Position numbers and translations under genes: made by a program. From positions 1-43,055 of the forward strand of contig JAGTRI010000011.1 of NCBI GenBank assembly GCA_018397065.1: DNA of 43,055 bases, read 5' to 3'. Shown here one piece after another: positions 8,305 to 15,598 of the stretch (its first letter is position 1; the number at the start of each line of letters is the position of its first letter). The notes below the pieces were generated by a model, which saw only the letters and a list, made by a program, of their open reading frames with translations, was not told where the DNA came from and made no database searches. The stretch comes from Candidatus Bathyarchaeota archaeon (GTDB taxonomy: Archaea; Thermoproteota; Bathyarchaeia; Bathyarchaeales; DTEX01).

Positions 8305-8572
8305 ATGAAGAGATTACCACCTAAATGTCCTTCATGTAAAAAAAAGGCTATTTGAAGTTTTTGAGAATGAGTATAATACTTATGTCTTTAATTCTGTTTC
8401 AGCGTTGTACGAATTGCATGACCGGAAAGGCGAGATTGAAATGTTTTGTCCTTACTGCAACGCTGATCTTTATGATGTCTTCCCTAATGGAGTATGTAAT
8501 TATGTTTCAAAAAGCAAAACTCATAATCTAAAGGCAATTGAAAAGAGCAATGTAGCGCGAAAAAATGAATAA
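8305..8572 (+). pseudogene. Zinc-ribbon protein gene interrupted by a one-base frameshift in an A8 run
   Basis: The ATG frame reads MKRLPPKCPSC and stops after 16 codons. Reading the run of eight A's (8338-8345) as seven joins it to a long open frame (KRLFEVFENEYN...) that carries a second CPYC and ends at a TAA at 8570-8572, giving about 88 residues. CPSC and CPYC, about 45 residues apart, would form one zinc ribbon. The gene diverges from the restriction-modification pair. The shift may be a true mutation, a homopolymer sequencing error, or slippage used on purpose. Function is unknown. Confidence 0.7.
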
Positions 8573-8643
8573 ATACAAAAATGTACCTAATAATTCATAA
8601 TTAATCAAAGCAAAGAAGTGGAATTGAGTAAAAAGATATTATG

Positions 8644-9078
8644 TTATGTATCTGCGGTTAGTGTTATAATGTTTTTTTGGTTGGTTTGCCTTTTTAGGTT
8701 TAAGCCTTTGATTTCGATTATTGTGATTTCGGCTAGGTACAGTGTTCGGCACCCTTCCTCTAAGTGTCCTGCGTAGGCTTTTTCTGAGTCTGAGACGACG
8801 ATGTGCAGGTGAGGTTCGCCGTTGGCTACTATGCCGTTGATGCTTGCAAGTTCAAGCGGCTTATCCTTCCAGTGTTCAAACTTGTTTTGCGGCGGATAAC
8901 CCGTCGTCGTAACGTAGTGTATCCTGTACTGGTCTAGGGTGCCAACTGCGGAAACAACGACGGCGTCTCTGATTTTTTCTTTTTCTATGACTTCTTTTAT
9001 GCTTTCAAGCACGTAGTCGCCTGGTTCAAGGCTTAGCGCGAAGATTCTGCCAATTTTTCCCTTAGAGAAGTATTTCAT
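8644..9078 (-). CDS. PPC/DUF296-domain protein
   Basis: The PPC fold is found in plant AT-hook proteins and as free-standing archaeal and bacterial proteins of uncertain role. The ATG at 9078 (MKYFSKGKIGRIF) overlaps the stop of the VOC gene by ATGA, so translational coupling is likely. A longer reading to 9156 merely runs inside the VOC gene. The 144 residues include LEPGDYVLESIKEV, DAVVVSAVGTL, the metal-site-like GEPHLHIVVSD and a later GHLEEGC. It is the last gene of the RraA-VOC-PPC operon. The substrate or partner is unknown. Confidence 0.85.
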   Translation of the reverse strand: MKYFSKGKIGRIFALSLEPGDYVLESIKEVIEKEKIRDAVVVSAVGTLDQYRIHYVTTTGYPPQNKFEHWKDKPLELASINGIVANGEPHLHIVVSDSEKAYAGHLEEGCRTLYLAEITIIEIKGLNLKRQTNQKNIITLTADT

Positions 9079-9536
9079 GGCGCCTTCTCCTTGTGGCTGT
9101 GCAGCAGCTCGATTACGCAGCCGAGCTTGGCCTTGGAATTCATGTACGTATAGCATCCGCCTCTGTAGTCACCCTTCTGTTCGACATTTATGCCTTGTTT
9201 TCGGAACCTTTCCAGAGTTCCATCGAGATCCTCAACCTGAAAGGCTATGTGGTGAAGGCCCTCGCCTTTTTCGTCAAGGAACTGCTGCCACGTGCTTGGT
9301 TCGCCAATTGGTTCAATGATCTCTAAAACTATGTTTTCGAACGGAAAAAACGTAAGCTTCGCTCTTGCCTTTGTTGGCTTACCCATGAACGTTGCGTGAG
9401 TTGCCTCGTATTCTTCGGTTTCGGAAATCGGATTTTCTTTAACGCCTAAAAGTTTCGCCCATTCTGAACGGGCTTTTTCTATGTCCCTTACAACGATGCA
9501 AATTTGCGCAACACGTTTAAACTTTTCATCCGCCAT
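9075..9536 (-). CDS. VOC (glyoxalase/bleomycin resistance) family protein, methylmalonyl-CoA epimerase-like
   Basis: VOC enzymes bind a divalent metal between two beta-alpha-beta-beta-beta repeats. The ATG at 9536 (MADEKFKRVAQI) follows an AAAGGGA ribosome-binding site. Repeat one spans about residues 5-75 and repeat two about 85-150, with GEGLHHIAFQVEDLD and a C-terminal CVIELL that supply probable metal ligands. The GEGLHHIAF element resembles methylmalonyl-CoA epimerase, but the neighbours (RraA-like, PPC) do not fit propionate metabolism, so the exact reaction is left open. Confidence 0.85.
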   Translation of the reverse strand: MADEKFKRVAQICIVVRDIEKARSEWAKLLGVKENPISETEEYEATHATFMGKPTKARAKLTFFPFENIVLEIIEPIGEPSTWQQFLDEKGEGLHHIAFQVEDLDGTLERFRKQGINVEQKGDYRGGCYTYMNSKAKLGCVIELLHSHKEKAP

Positions 9537-9569
9537 TCCCTTTCGCCTCGACACGGTTCTATATGACAA

Positions 9570-10253
9570 TCACAGTTTGATGCCTGTTTTATCAAGATAT
9601 GGCTTTTGGGATTCTCTGTCTAGGTTTAATTGTTTCTCAGCTCTCTCCAATACCTGCGCAGCGACTTTTTTTGGCACAACCACAACACCGTCGTCGTCGC
9701 CGACTAAAATGTCTCCTGGATTAACGTTTGCGCCTCCAATCGTAACGGGAACATTCACGTTTTCAGGCTTAATTTCGATTCTGCCCACAACCTCGGTTCT
9801 TCCAACTGCTCTGCAGAAAACGGGAAACTGGATTTTACGTATTTCGTACGTGTCTCTGCATCCTCCGTCGAGAACTATGCCCTCAACGCCTTTCGCCTTA
9901 GCGGACAAGCCTACCATGGACCCCCAAAATCCCACATCGTTATACCCGTCCAAGTCCACAGCGATAACAACTCCTGGACCAGCATGCTTCATGAAATGCT
10001 CATAGTTCGCCCTTTTCCCATACCACTCTCCAGCATACCTCTCATACTCTTCAGGAGTCAAAGACGGAAACTCTTCCTGAACTCTGTTAGCCCGTACGGT
10101 TACAGCGTACCCAGCCATTCTTATGCCCGTGTAGAGAGGTTTTATTTCGTTTGACACAAGAACGCGGTCGTGAAAGCCGTAACGGTCCAAAGCATCAACA
10201 ACGTCGGCAACCCGAATTTCTCTATAACGCTTAACCAGCTCAAGGTCTTGCAA
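9570..10253 (-). CDS. RraA family protein (aldolase/decarboxylase-like fold)
   Basis: The family includes 4-hydroxy-4-methyl-2-oxoglutarate/oxaloacetate aldolases and the RNase E inhibitor RraA. The segment AKAKGVEGIVLDGGCRDTYEIR near residues 120-142 matches the conserved GxxGxVxDGxxRD active site that binds metal and substrate. The TTG at 10253 is preferred since GGTGA lies seven bases upstream; a GTG at 10328 would add a non-conserved leader. It is the first gene of the operon with the VOC and PPC genes, on minus, with a 33-base gap to the VOC start. An aldolase or decarboxylase role on a 2-oxo acid is the best guess. Confidence 0.87.
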   Translation of the reverse strand: MQDLELVKRYREIRVADVVDALDRYGFHDRVLVSNEIKPLYTGIRMAGYAVTVRANRVQEEFPSLTPEEYERYAGEWYGKRANYEHFMKHAGPGVVIAVDLDGYNDVGFWGSMVGLSAKAKGVEGIVLDGGCRDTYEIRKIQFPVFCRAVGRTEVVGRIEIKPENVNVPVTIGGANVNPGDILVGDDDGVVVVPKKVAAQVLERAEKQLNLDRESQKPYLDKTGIKL

Positions 10254-10511
10254 TTGCCATTCACCTACCAAACATTTTAGCTTAATGTAAGTATTAGGGG
10301 CGCTGTGAATAAAAGCCTCACGGCTCACTGTATAAAGCCAATCACAACGATGAATTTTTTCACTTTAAGTTGCTTTTCACTCTTTACTTAGCGAATAAGC
10401 GAATAAGAGCTCAACAGCTTACGTAGTTACCATGTTCTGGAGATTCTGCCAGCCAACGTGAACTGAAACCTGCCTCTTCCTGTCTTTTCCTGGCAGCATT
10501 CGCTAAGTCGG

Positions 10512-10682
10512 TCAAGCCTTTATACGCCTCTTATAAAGAATGTATGCTAAGGCTCCGCCTGCGCCTGCGATTGCTCTCCATACATAAACTTCTGCGAATG
10601 GAGTTGGTGTATATACTACGTAAACTGTTGAGCCCTCAAGCCATACAGCTGCAACGTTATTCTCGTATTTTAGAAGCCTCAC
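10512..10682 (-). CDS. Possible small membrane protein or gene remnant
   Basis: A GTG-initiated frame of 56 codons ends in one good membrane span (about residues 34-50: AIAGAGGALAYILYK) followed by a basic RRIKA tail. The preceding part (AAVWLEGSTVYVVYTP) has plausible amphipathic beta character and balanced codons. No ribosome-binding site is seen, and the frame closes only a few codons above the GTG. It could be the C-terminal remnant of a larger membrane protein. No family recognised. Confidence 0.3.
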   Translation of the reverse strand: MRLLKYENNVAAVWLEGSTVYVVYTPTPFAEVYVWRAIAGAGGALAYILYKRRIKA

Positions 10683-10902
10683 ACGCTTCTGAAATAACTT
10701 TTTCCTTGGTAGCGGTTAATCTTGTTTCGCCCGTCTTAACATTTTGTTTGTAACAATGAAAAGAAAGAAGTTATGGTTGCATTGCGGAGCCTCTTGAAGA
10801 GATGTGTCTCCAACTTTTAGATATATTAAATTTATATCATGGCCAATCTTTCACGTAAAAACTACTTACTATAATGTATTTTAGACGCCGTCCAAAAAAG
10901 AA

Positions 10903-10929
10903 ATGATGAAATATATTCTAATTTTCAAA
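10903..10929. repeat. Direct repeat, copy 1
   Basis: A 27-base AT-rich unit starting ATGATGAAATATATTC and ending TTTTCAAA. It recurs at 10951-10976 with one substitution and one missing T. See the finding on this pair. Confidence 0.75.
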
Positions 10930-10950
10930 TTTAATACCAAAAACTGAATA

Positions 10951-10976
10951 ATGATGAAACATATTCTAATTTCAAA
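10951..10976. repeat. Direct repeat, copy 2
   Basis: A 26-base unit starting ATGATGAAACATATTC and ending TTTCAAA, offset 48 bases from copy 1. It ends about 33 bases before the phosphatase ATG, in the position of promoter or operator sequence. Confidence 0.75.
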
Positions 10977-11008
10977 CAGCTGAAATGTGACGAGACGAGG
11001 ACAAACGG

Positions 11009-11551
11009 ATGGAAAATTCCGGTCTCCTAGTTGGCGGCATACATGCAAGGATAACGAAAACAATGGCTGTGTTAGGCTTGTGCCCAAATGTTAGCAAGAT
11101 TGACGAATACTTGTGGGTTGGAGGCATAAACAGCCCTAAGCTGTTAGCAGAGCAGAACTTCAAGGTCGTTATCGACCTCAGAGAGGCTGAAGATTCAAAG
11201 TACAAGAGCTTTCTCAGGAACCACGGCGTCGAATATTTTAACTTTCAGATACCTGACCGTTACGGCGCTCCACCAAACACTTTGGCCCAAATTGTTGCCT
11301 TAATCAACGAGAAGGTTGGTCAAAACCTGAAGGTGCTTGTTCATTGCAACCTTGGAAGGGGAAGGTCAGCCCTTGTAATCGCAGCGTACCTTGTGAGCCG
11401 AGGAATGACGCTGGAAGAAGCGCTGAAAACCGTTAAAAAGGGAAGAAGCGTCACATATCTTAACAGGAGGCAAATGCAATCTTTAACCGAGTTCGCAGAG
11501 TGGTCTAAGCAGCATCCAACAGTAAAGCAGAAGAAAACATCTGTTGTTTGA
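11009..11551 (+). CDS. Dual-specificity protein phosphatase (cysteine-based)
   Basis: Removes phosphate from Tyr/Ser/Thr or other phosphorylated substrates in the cytoplasm. The P-loop HCNLGRGRS puts the nucleophile at Cys113 and the phosphate-binding Arg at 119. Asp83 in IPDRYGAP is the likely general acid. The 180 residues match small archaeal dual-specificity phosphatases. The ATG at 11009 has GAGG upstream; an internal ATG at 11066 is an alternative. The next gene, a methyltransferase, begins about 105 bases downstream in the same frame. Possible co-transcription with it and the epimerase is inferred from spacing only. Confidence 0.88.
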   Translation: MENSGLLVGGIHARITKTMAVLGLCPNVSKIDEYLWVGGINSPKLLAEQNFKVVIDLREAEDSKYKSFLRNHGVEYFNFQIPDRYGAPPNTLAQIVALINEKVGQNLKVLVHCNLGRGRSALVIAAYLVSRGMTLEEALKTVKKGRSVTYLNRRQMQSLTEFAEWSKQHPTVKQKKTSVV

Positions 11552-11656
11552 CGTTTAGGAAGAGAAACACTTTCAACATGTACAGTCAATGAGGATAGAA
11601 AGGATGAAAAGAGCGGAACAAACCTCGCGTTAAAGGTAACAAGGAAACGTGGAACA

Positions 11657-12412
11657 TTGGGCGAAGAATACTTTGAAGCTGGGCCCTATGGCAGACAAAG
11701 CCGCTTGATCATAAAGAGAAACTACAAGATCTTATTTGACCATGGAAAAATTGTCTTTCCCAGCCTTTTCGAAAGGGAGCTGAATATACTGGATTTCGGA
11801 TGCGCACTTGGCGTTGGAGCTTCCTGGCTTTCAACACAAGTCAAAGGCACAATCATAGGCGTTGACATAAGTGATTACGCAATTCAAAAAGCCAAAAAAT
11901 TGTTTCCTTACGGCAACATGTTATTCTACAAGCTGGACCTTTCAACAGAACGTGACACCAAGTTTCTGATTGCAAAGCACGGATATTTTGACGCGGTTTT
12001 TTCAAGGGACACAATAGAGCATATACCAAAAGAAAAGCATGAAGCAATAGTAAAAAACTTTTTTCACCTGTTAATAGACGGCGGCGTCGTCTTGGCAAGT
12101 ATGGCGAATGGCTTAAATCCCTACTCATACTTCTGCGACAGAACACATGTTGGATTGAGGACGCCGTGGTCTTACAGCAATCTCTTCAAAGAAGCCGGCT
12201 TCGAGGTCGTTAAATCTTTTCAAAAACAAGGAATACCAATATCAAGAATGGCAAAAGAGGATGAAAGGTTGATAGAGGTTACAATCCCCGTTTTCGGGTT
12301 CGTATTCTACATATTCGCAAAAAAGAAAATGAAACAGCAAAATACTAAAAATAACAAAGCTGTTGAAGACCTGTCAAAAAACAATGCACACTCAAAAAGT
12401 CCAAATAGTTAA
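11657..12412 (+). CDS. SAM-dependent methyltransferase, class I
   Basis: Rossmann-type methyltransferase. Motif I is LDFGCALGVGASW near residues 36-48, motif II GVDISDYAIQKAKK near 65-78, and VFSRDTIEHIP near 109-119 matches the UbiE/small-molecule group. The start is a TTG at 11657; no ATG or GTG occurs in frame between it and the phosphatase stop, so the start is uncertain. The C-terminal 25 residues are Lys/Asn-rich. Its place before a nucleotide-sugar epimerase suggests a sugar, lipid or cell-surface substrate, but this is inference. Confidence 0.85.
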   Translation: MGEEYFEAGPYGRQSRLIIKRNYKILFDHGKIVFPSLFERELNILDFGCALGVGASWLSTQVKGTIIGVDISDYAIQKAKKLFPYGNMLFYKLDLSTERDTKFLIAKHGYFDAVFSRDTIEHIPKEKHEAIVKNFFHLLIDGGVVLASMANGLNPYSYFCDRTHVGLRTPWSYSNLFKEAGFEVVKSFQKQGIPISRMAKEDERLIEVTIPVFGFVFYIFAKKKMKQQNTKNNKAVEDLSKNNAHSKSPNS

Positions 12413-12445
12413 TATTACAAATTTCACATAAAAAGGGAAAAGTTC

Positions 12446-13411
12446 ATGAAATCCACCGGAAAAGTCTTGGTAACAGGCGGTGCAGGATTCATAGGTAGCC
12501 ACCTTGTTGACGCCCTTATGAGACAAAATTCTGCGGTACGCGTTCTTGACAACTTAAGCAGTGGCAACTTAAAAAACATTAATCAGTGGCTTAACAACCG
12601 TAATTTTGAGTTTCAGAAAGGTGACCTTTTAAATCAAGAGAACTGCGAAAATGCGGTAGAGAACTGTGAGGTAATTTTTCATCTCGCAGCTAACCCAGAG
12701 GTTCGACTGAGCTCTACAGCCCCAAACGTTCATTTCGACCAAAACGTAGTTGCAACCTTTAACTTGCTAGAGGCAGTTAGAAGGTTTGGAAAGGCGAATT
12801 TTTTCATCTTCACTTCCTCTTCAACAGTCTATGGAGACGTAACACAGATTCCTACACCTGAGGATTATGCGCCTTTGGAGCCAATTTCTGTGTATGGCGC
12901 TTCAAAACTTGCTTCAGAAGCTCTAGTCATGGCGTATGCCAATACATATGGTTTTAACGCAGTCATCTATCGCTTTGCTAACATCGTTGGACCCAGGAGC
13001 AAACATGGGGTGATATACGACTTTATCAAGAAACTTCGCTACAACCCATATGAACTTGAGATTCTTGGAGACGGAACACAAGCAAAATCCTACCTTTATG
13101 TTGATGACTGCATTGACGCCATGCTCTTCAGCTATGCAAAGGCAAAGCGTTTCGTAGAGGTCTTCAATCTGGGTTCAGAAGACAGGATTAACGTAACAAC
13201 CATTGCGAGTATCGTAACCGAAGAGATGGGACTAAGAAAAGTGCAGTTTCGTTTTACAGGCGGCATCGACGGCGGAAGAGGATGGAAGGGCGACGTAAAA
13301 CATATGCTGTTAGCAATCGAAAAACTTAAGTCTATAGGTTGGAAACCTAAGCTCAACAGCGCAGAAGCGGTTAGAAAAACTGTAAAAGAAATGCTTAAGG
13401 ACCTAAAATAA
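12446..13411 (+). CDS. NAD-dependent nucleotide-sugar epimerase/dehydratase (GalE-like)
   Basis: Extended short-chain dehydrogenase that epimerises or dehydrates a nucleotide sugar. The NAD-binding GGAGFIGSHLVD is at residues 11-22; the catalytic region has FTSSSTVYGD and the YxxxK pair in YGASK; a substrate-loop YLYVDDCIDAM follows. The 321 residues match UDP-glucose 4-epimerase-type enzymes. It is 33 bases after the methyltransferase and probably shares its transcript. It likely supplies sugars for glycans or the cell envelope; exact specificity cannot be read. Confidence 0.92.
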   Translation: MKSTGKVLVTGGAGFIGSHLVDALMRQNSAVRVLDNLSSGNLKNINQWLNNRNFEFQKGDLLNQENCENAVENCEVIFHLAANPEVRLSSTAPNVHFDQNVVATFNLLEAVRRFGKANFFIFTSSSTVYGDVTQIPTPEDYAPLEPISVYGASKLASEALVMAYANTYGFNAVIYRFANIVGPRSKHGVIYDFIKKLRYNPYELEILGDGTQAKSYLYVDDCIDAMLFSYAKAKRFVEVFNLGSEDRINVTTIASIVTEEMGLRKVQFRFTGGIDGGRGWKGDVKHMLLAIEKLKSIGWKPKLNSAEAVRKTVKEMLKDLK

Positions 13412-13592
13412 AGTGGATGGTTCCTTTTAGCAAGGTATTTTTTGGAACATGCAAACATAACAAAAAATGATTTAATCTATAACCTCAATCGTAGAGGTCC
13501 AGTGTAAAAAGCAATTCAGCAATGTAACATATTCTCTTTTAAGCATCTGCTCCCATATACAATTTGGCAAGAATGACTTTAGGTGTTTTGGC

Positions 13593-14204
13593 ATGGAAGA
13601 AAAAACAGTTGTTGAGGAAATCTGTAAGATACTTCAAAAGACAAACGCTTTGGAGTTTGGCGCTTTTAAGCTTTCAAGCGGAAAAACTACGCCTTACTAT
13701 GTGGATCTTAGAGTTATACCGAGCTTTCCCGATGCGTTTCAAAGAATTATGGACATTATGACTGACACTATAACGGATGAATTTGACATAAATGCTATCA
13801 ATAGGATAGCGGGCATACCAATATCTGGAACACCATTCGCCGCACTCTTGGCTTTTCGGTTAAAAAAGCCTTACCTCTATACGCGGCAGACCCTTCGACT
13901 AAGAGGAAGAGAACGTAGAGTTGAAGGAGTCCTGATACCTGGTGATCGCGTTCTGTTAGTTGATGACCTTGCAACAACGGGTCAAAGCTTACTTAAAGCA
14001 GCCACAGCAATAAGAGCGGAGGGTGGACTGGTTTCTGACGCTTTTGTTCTCTTAGACAGAGAAGAAGGTGCCACAGAAAGGCTTGCAGGTAAAGGCATAA
14101 CTCTTCACCGTGTGCTGGGCATGGGAGAGGCAGCCAGAAACTTGTATGAATTAAGCGTGATCGATGAGGAGCAGCTAGACATAATACTGAAACAAATAAA
14201 GTAA
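13593..14204 (+). CDS. pyrE: Orotate phosphoribosyltransferase
   Basis: Joins orotate to PRPP to make OMP in pyrimidine synthesis. The PRPP-binding loop VLLVDDLATTGQS is near residues 117-129. The N-terminal FKLSSGKTTPYYVDLR is the family hallmark. The 203 residues are normal. The ATG at 13593 has AGGTG seven bases upstream. The next gene starts four bases after the stop, so the two are probably co-transcribed although unrelated in function. No other pyr gene is in the window. Confidence 0.95.
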   Translation: MEEKTVVEEICKILQKTNALEFGAFKLSSGKTTPYYVDLRVIPSFPDAFQRIMDIMTDTITDEFDINAINRIAGIPISGTPFAALLAFRLKKPYLYTRQTLRLRGRERRVEGVLIPGDRVLLVDDLATTGQSLLKAATAIRAEGGLVSDAFVLLDREEGATERLAGKGITLHRVLGMGEAARNLYELSVIDEEQLDIILKQIK

Positions 14205-14207
14205 GTT

Positions 14208-15518
14208 TTGGGGCTGCCATCTATTTTGAGGAAGACCGAAACAAGCGACAGAACAAATTCATCTTCTGACAGCCAAAACAAGTTAGTCGTGTTCGATGTT
14301 GAAGGAGTGGTGATTCCGAAAGGAAAATTCTTACTCTTTGACGTTGTGGGTCAAAAAAATCTGAAATCCTTCTTAGAAGCCACTTCCGTAGGCGTTTTTT
14401 ATGAAGCTGGTTTAATGCCTTTAAAAAGGGCATTGGAAAGTCTTTACATACTTCTTAAAGGGTTTGCGTTGAATCAGTTTCTCGTTGTTTTCGAGAATGT
14501 GCCCTTACTGCCAGGCGTTGAGGAAACATTTTGTGAACTTAGGAAATCTGGAATTAAGACGGCTCTTATCAGTTCAGGGATTCCCAGGATTGCCTTAGAG
14601 AATCTTGGACAAAGGCTTGGAGTAGATTTTGTTTCTGGCTTGGAAGTAGGCGTGTCAGACGGAGTTTTGACTGGCGAGATTTGGGGAGATGTTATCGAAC
14701 CCGATGGGAAGGCTGTTGCTCTTAAGCAGATAATCGAAGGAAATAAATTAAGTTCCTACTATCTCGTAGGAGTTGCGGATGACAGAAATAACCTTTCCAT
14801 GTTTAAACTTTGTGACCTTAAAATTGGATACAATCCAGATTTTGTTTTAAGCCGTAAGTCAGATGCTGCTGTAAGAGGGGAACTTACTTCAATTATTCCT
14901 GTTATTAAATACGGAGTCTTGTCTTCGCCGAACCACAATCTGCCTCGAAACACTTGTATACGTGAAGCTATTCATATAGGCAGTTTTCTTATATCTCTTG
15001 TTTGCATGCATTTTTTAAATCGTTACTTCGTTGCTTTTTTGCTCTTGTTGTTAACAATTCTCTATACATCTTCAGAATTGATGAGAATGCTGGGAACACA
15101 TGTGCCGTTTTTCACAGACATTACAAAAAGTGCTGCGCGAAAGTCGGAGTATCAAGAGTTCGTTTCTTCCCCCTTGTTTTTTGCGCTGGGAATAATGTTG
15201 TCTCTCATGTTTTTTCCTGAACCTACATGCTATGTTTCGATTACGGTTCTTACCTTAGGAGACGGGTTCGCCTCAGTCTTCGGGCAAACGTTTGGAAACA
15301 AACAAATACCGTACAATAAAATAAAATACGTAGAGGGAACTATCTCTGGGTTTACCTTTGCCTTTCTCGGTTCCACGTTATTCGTTCATCCGTTTAAGGC
15401 GTTAATCGCCTCAGCTGTTGGCATGTTCATTGAATCTCTGCCGTTACCGTTGAACGATAACCTCGCAATTCCGCTTTCTTCGGGACTTGCATTAGCCATT
15501 TGTTCAAGCATAATTTAG
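14208..15518 (+). CDS. Fused HAD phosphatase and CTP-dependent polyprenol-kinase-like membrane protein
   Basis: Residues 25-215 are a SerB/ThrH-like HAD phosphatase. Motif I is FDVEG (Asp30 nucleophile, Glu32 where Asp is usual), motif II ISSG (Ser122/123), motif III Lys168, motif IV VADDRNN (Asp191/192). Residues about 250-436 are a membrane domain with several spans and the marks of the dolichol/phytol kinase and cytidylyltransferase superfamily: LGDGFASVFG (350-359), KYVEGT (373-378), and IES...NDNLAIPL near 408-423. The combination suggests phosphorylation and dephosphorylation of an isoprenoid alcohol by one protein at the membrane. The start (TTG at 14208, no clear ribosome-binding site) is uncertain. 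Confidence 0.83.
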   Translation: MGLPSILRKTETSDRTNSSSDSQNKLVVFDVEGVVIPKGKFLLFDVVGQKNLKSFLEATSVGVFYEAGLMPLKRALESLYILLKGFALNQFLVVFENVPLLPGVEETFCELRKSGIKTALISSGIPRIALENLGQRLGVDFVSGLEVGVSDGVLTGEIWGDVIEPDGKAVALKQIIEGNKLSSYYLVGVADDRNNLSMFKLCDLKIGYNPDFVLSRKSDAAVRGELTSIIPVIKYGVLSSPNHNLPRNTCIREAIHIGSFLISLVCMHFLNRYFVAFLLLLLTILYTSSELMRMLGTHVPFFTDITKSAARKSEYQEFVSSPLFFALGIMLSLMFFPEPTCYVSITVLTLGDGFASVFGQTFGNKQIPYNKIKYVEGTISGFTFAFLGSTLFVHPFKALIASAVGMFIESLPLPLNDNLAIPLSSGLALAICSSII

Positions 15519-15598
15519 TTTGAACCATAGTCTAAGGATTTTAAGAAATTCCTTAAAAGGAAGAAATATTATTTTACTATCGTCTTCCAGAGGACTCC

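Larger units (their letters stand above)
10254..11008. other. Long intergenic region (755 bases)
   Basis: No convincing long gene, tRNA or CRISPR is visible. It holds a doubtful small membrane ORF (minus, 10512-10682), a short tandem GCGAATAA repeat near 10391-10405, AT-rich sequence with TATA-like stretches around 10818-10840, and a 27-base direct repeat close to the phosphatase gene. It probably carries the promoters of the RraA operon (minus) and of the phosphatase gene (plus). Confidence 0.6.
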
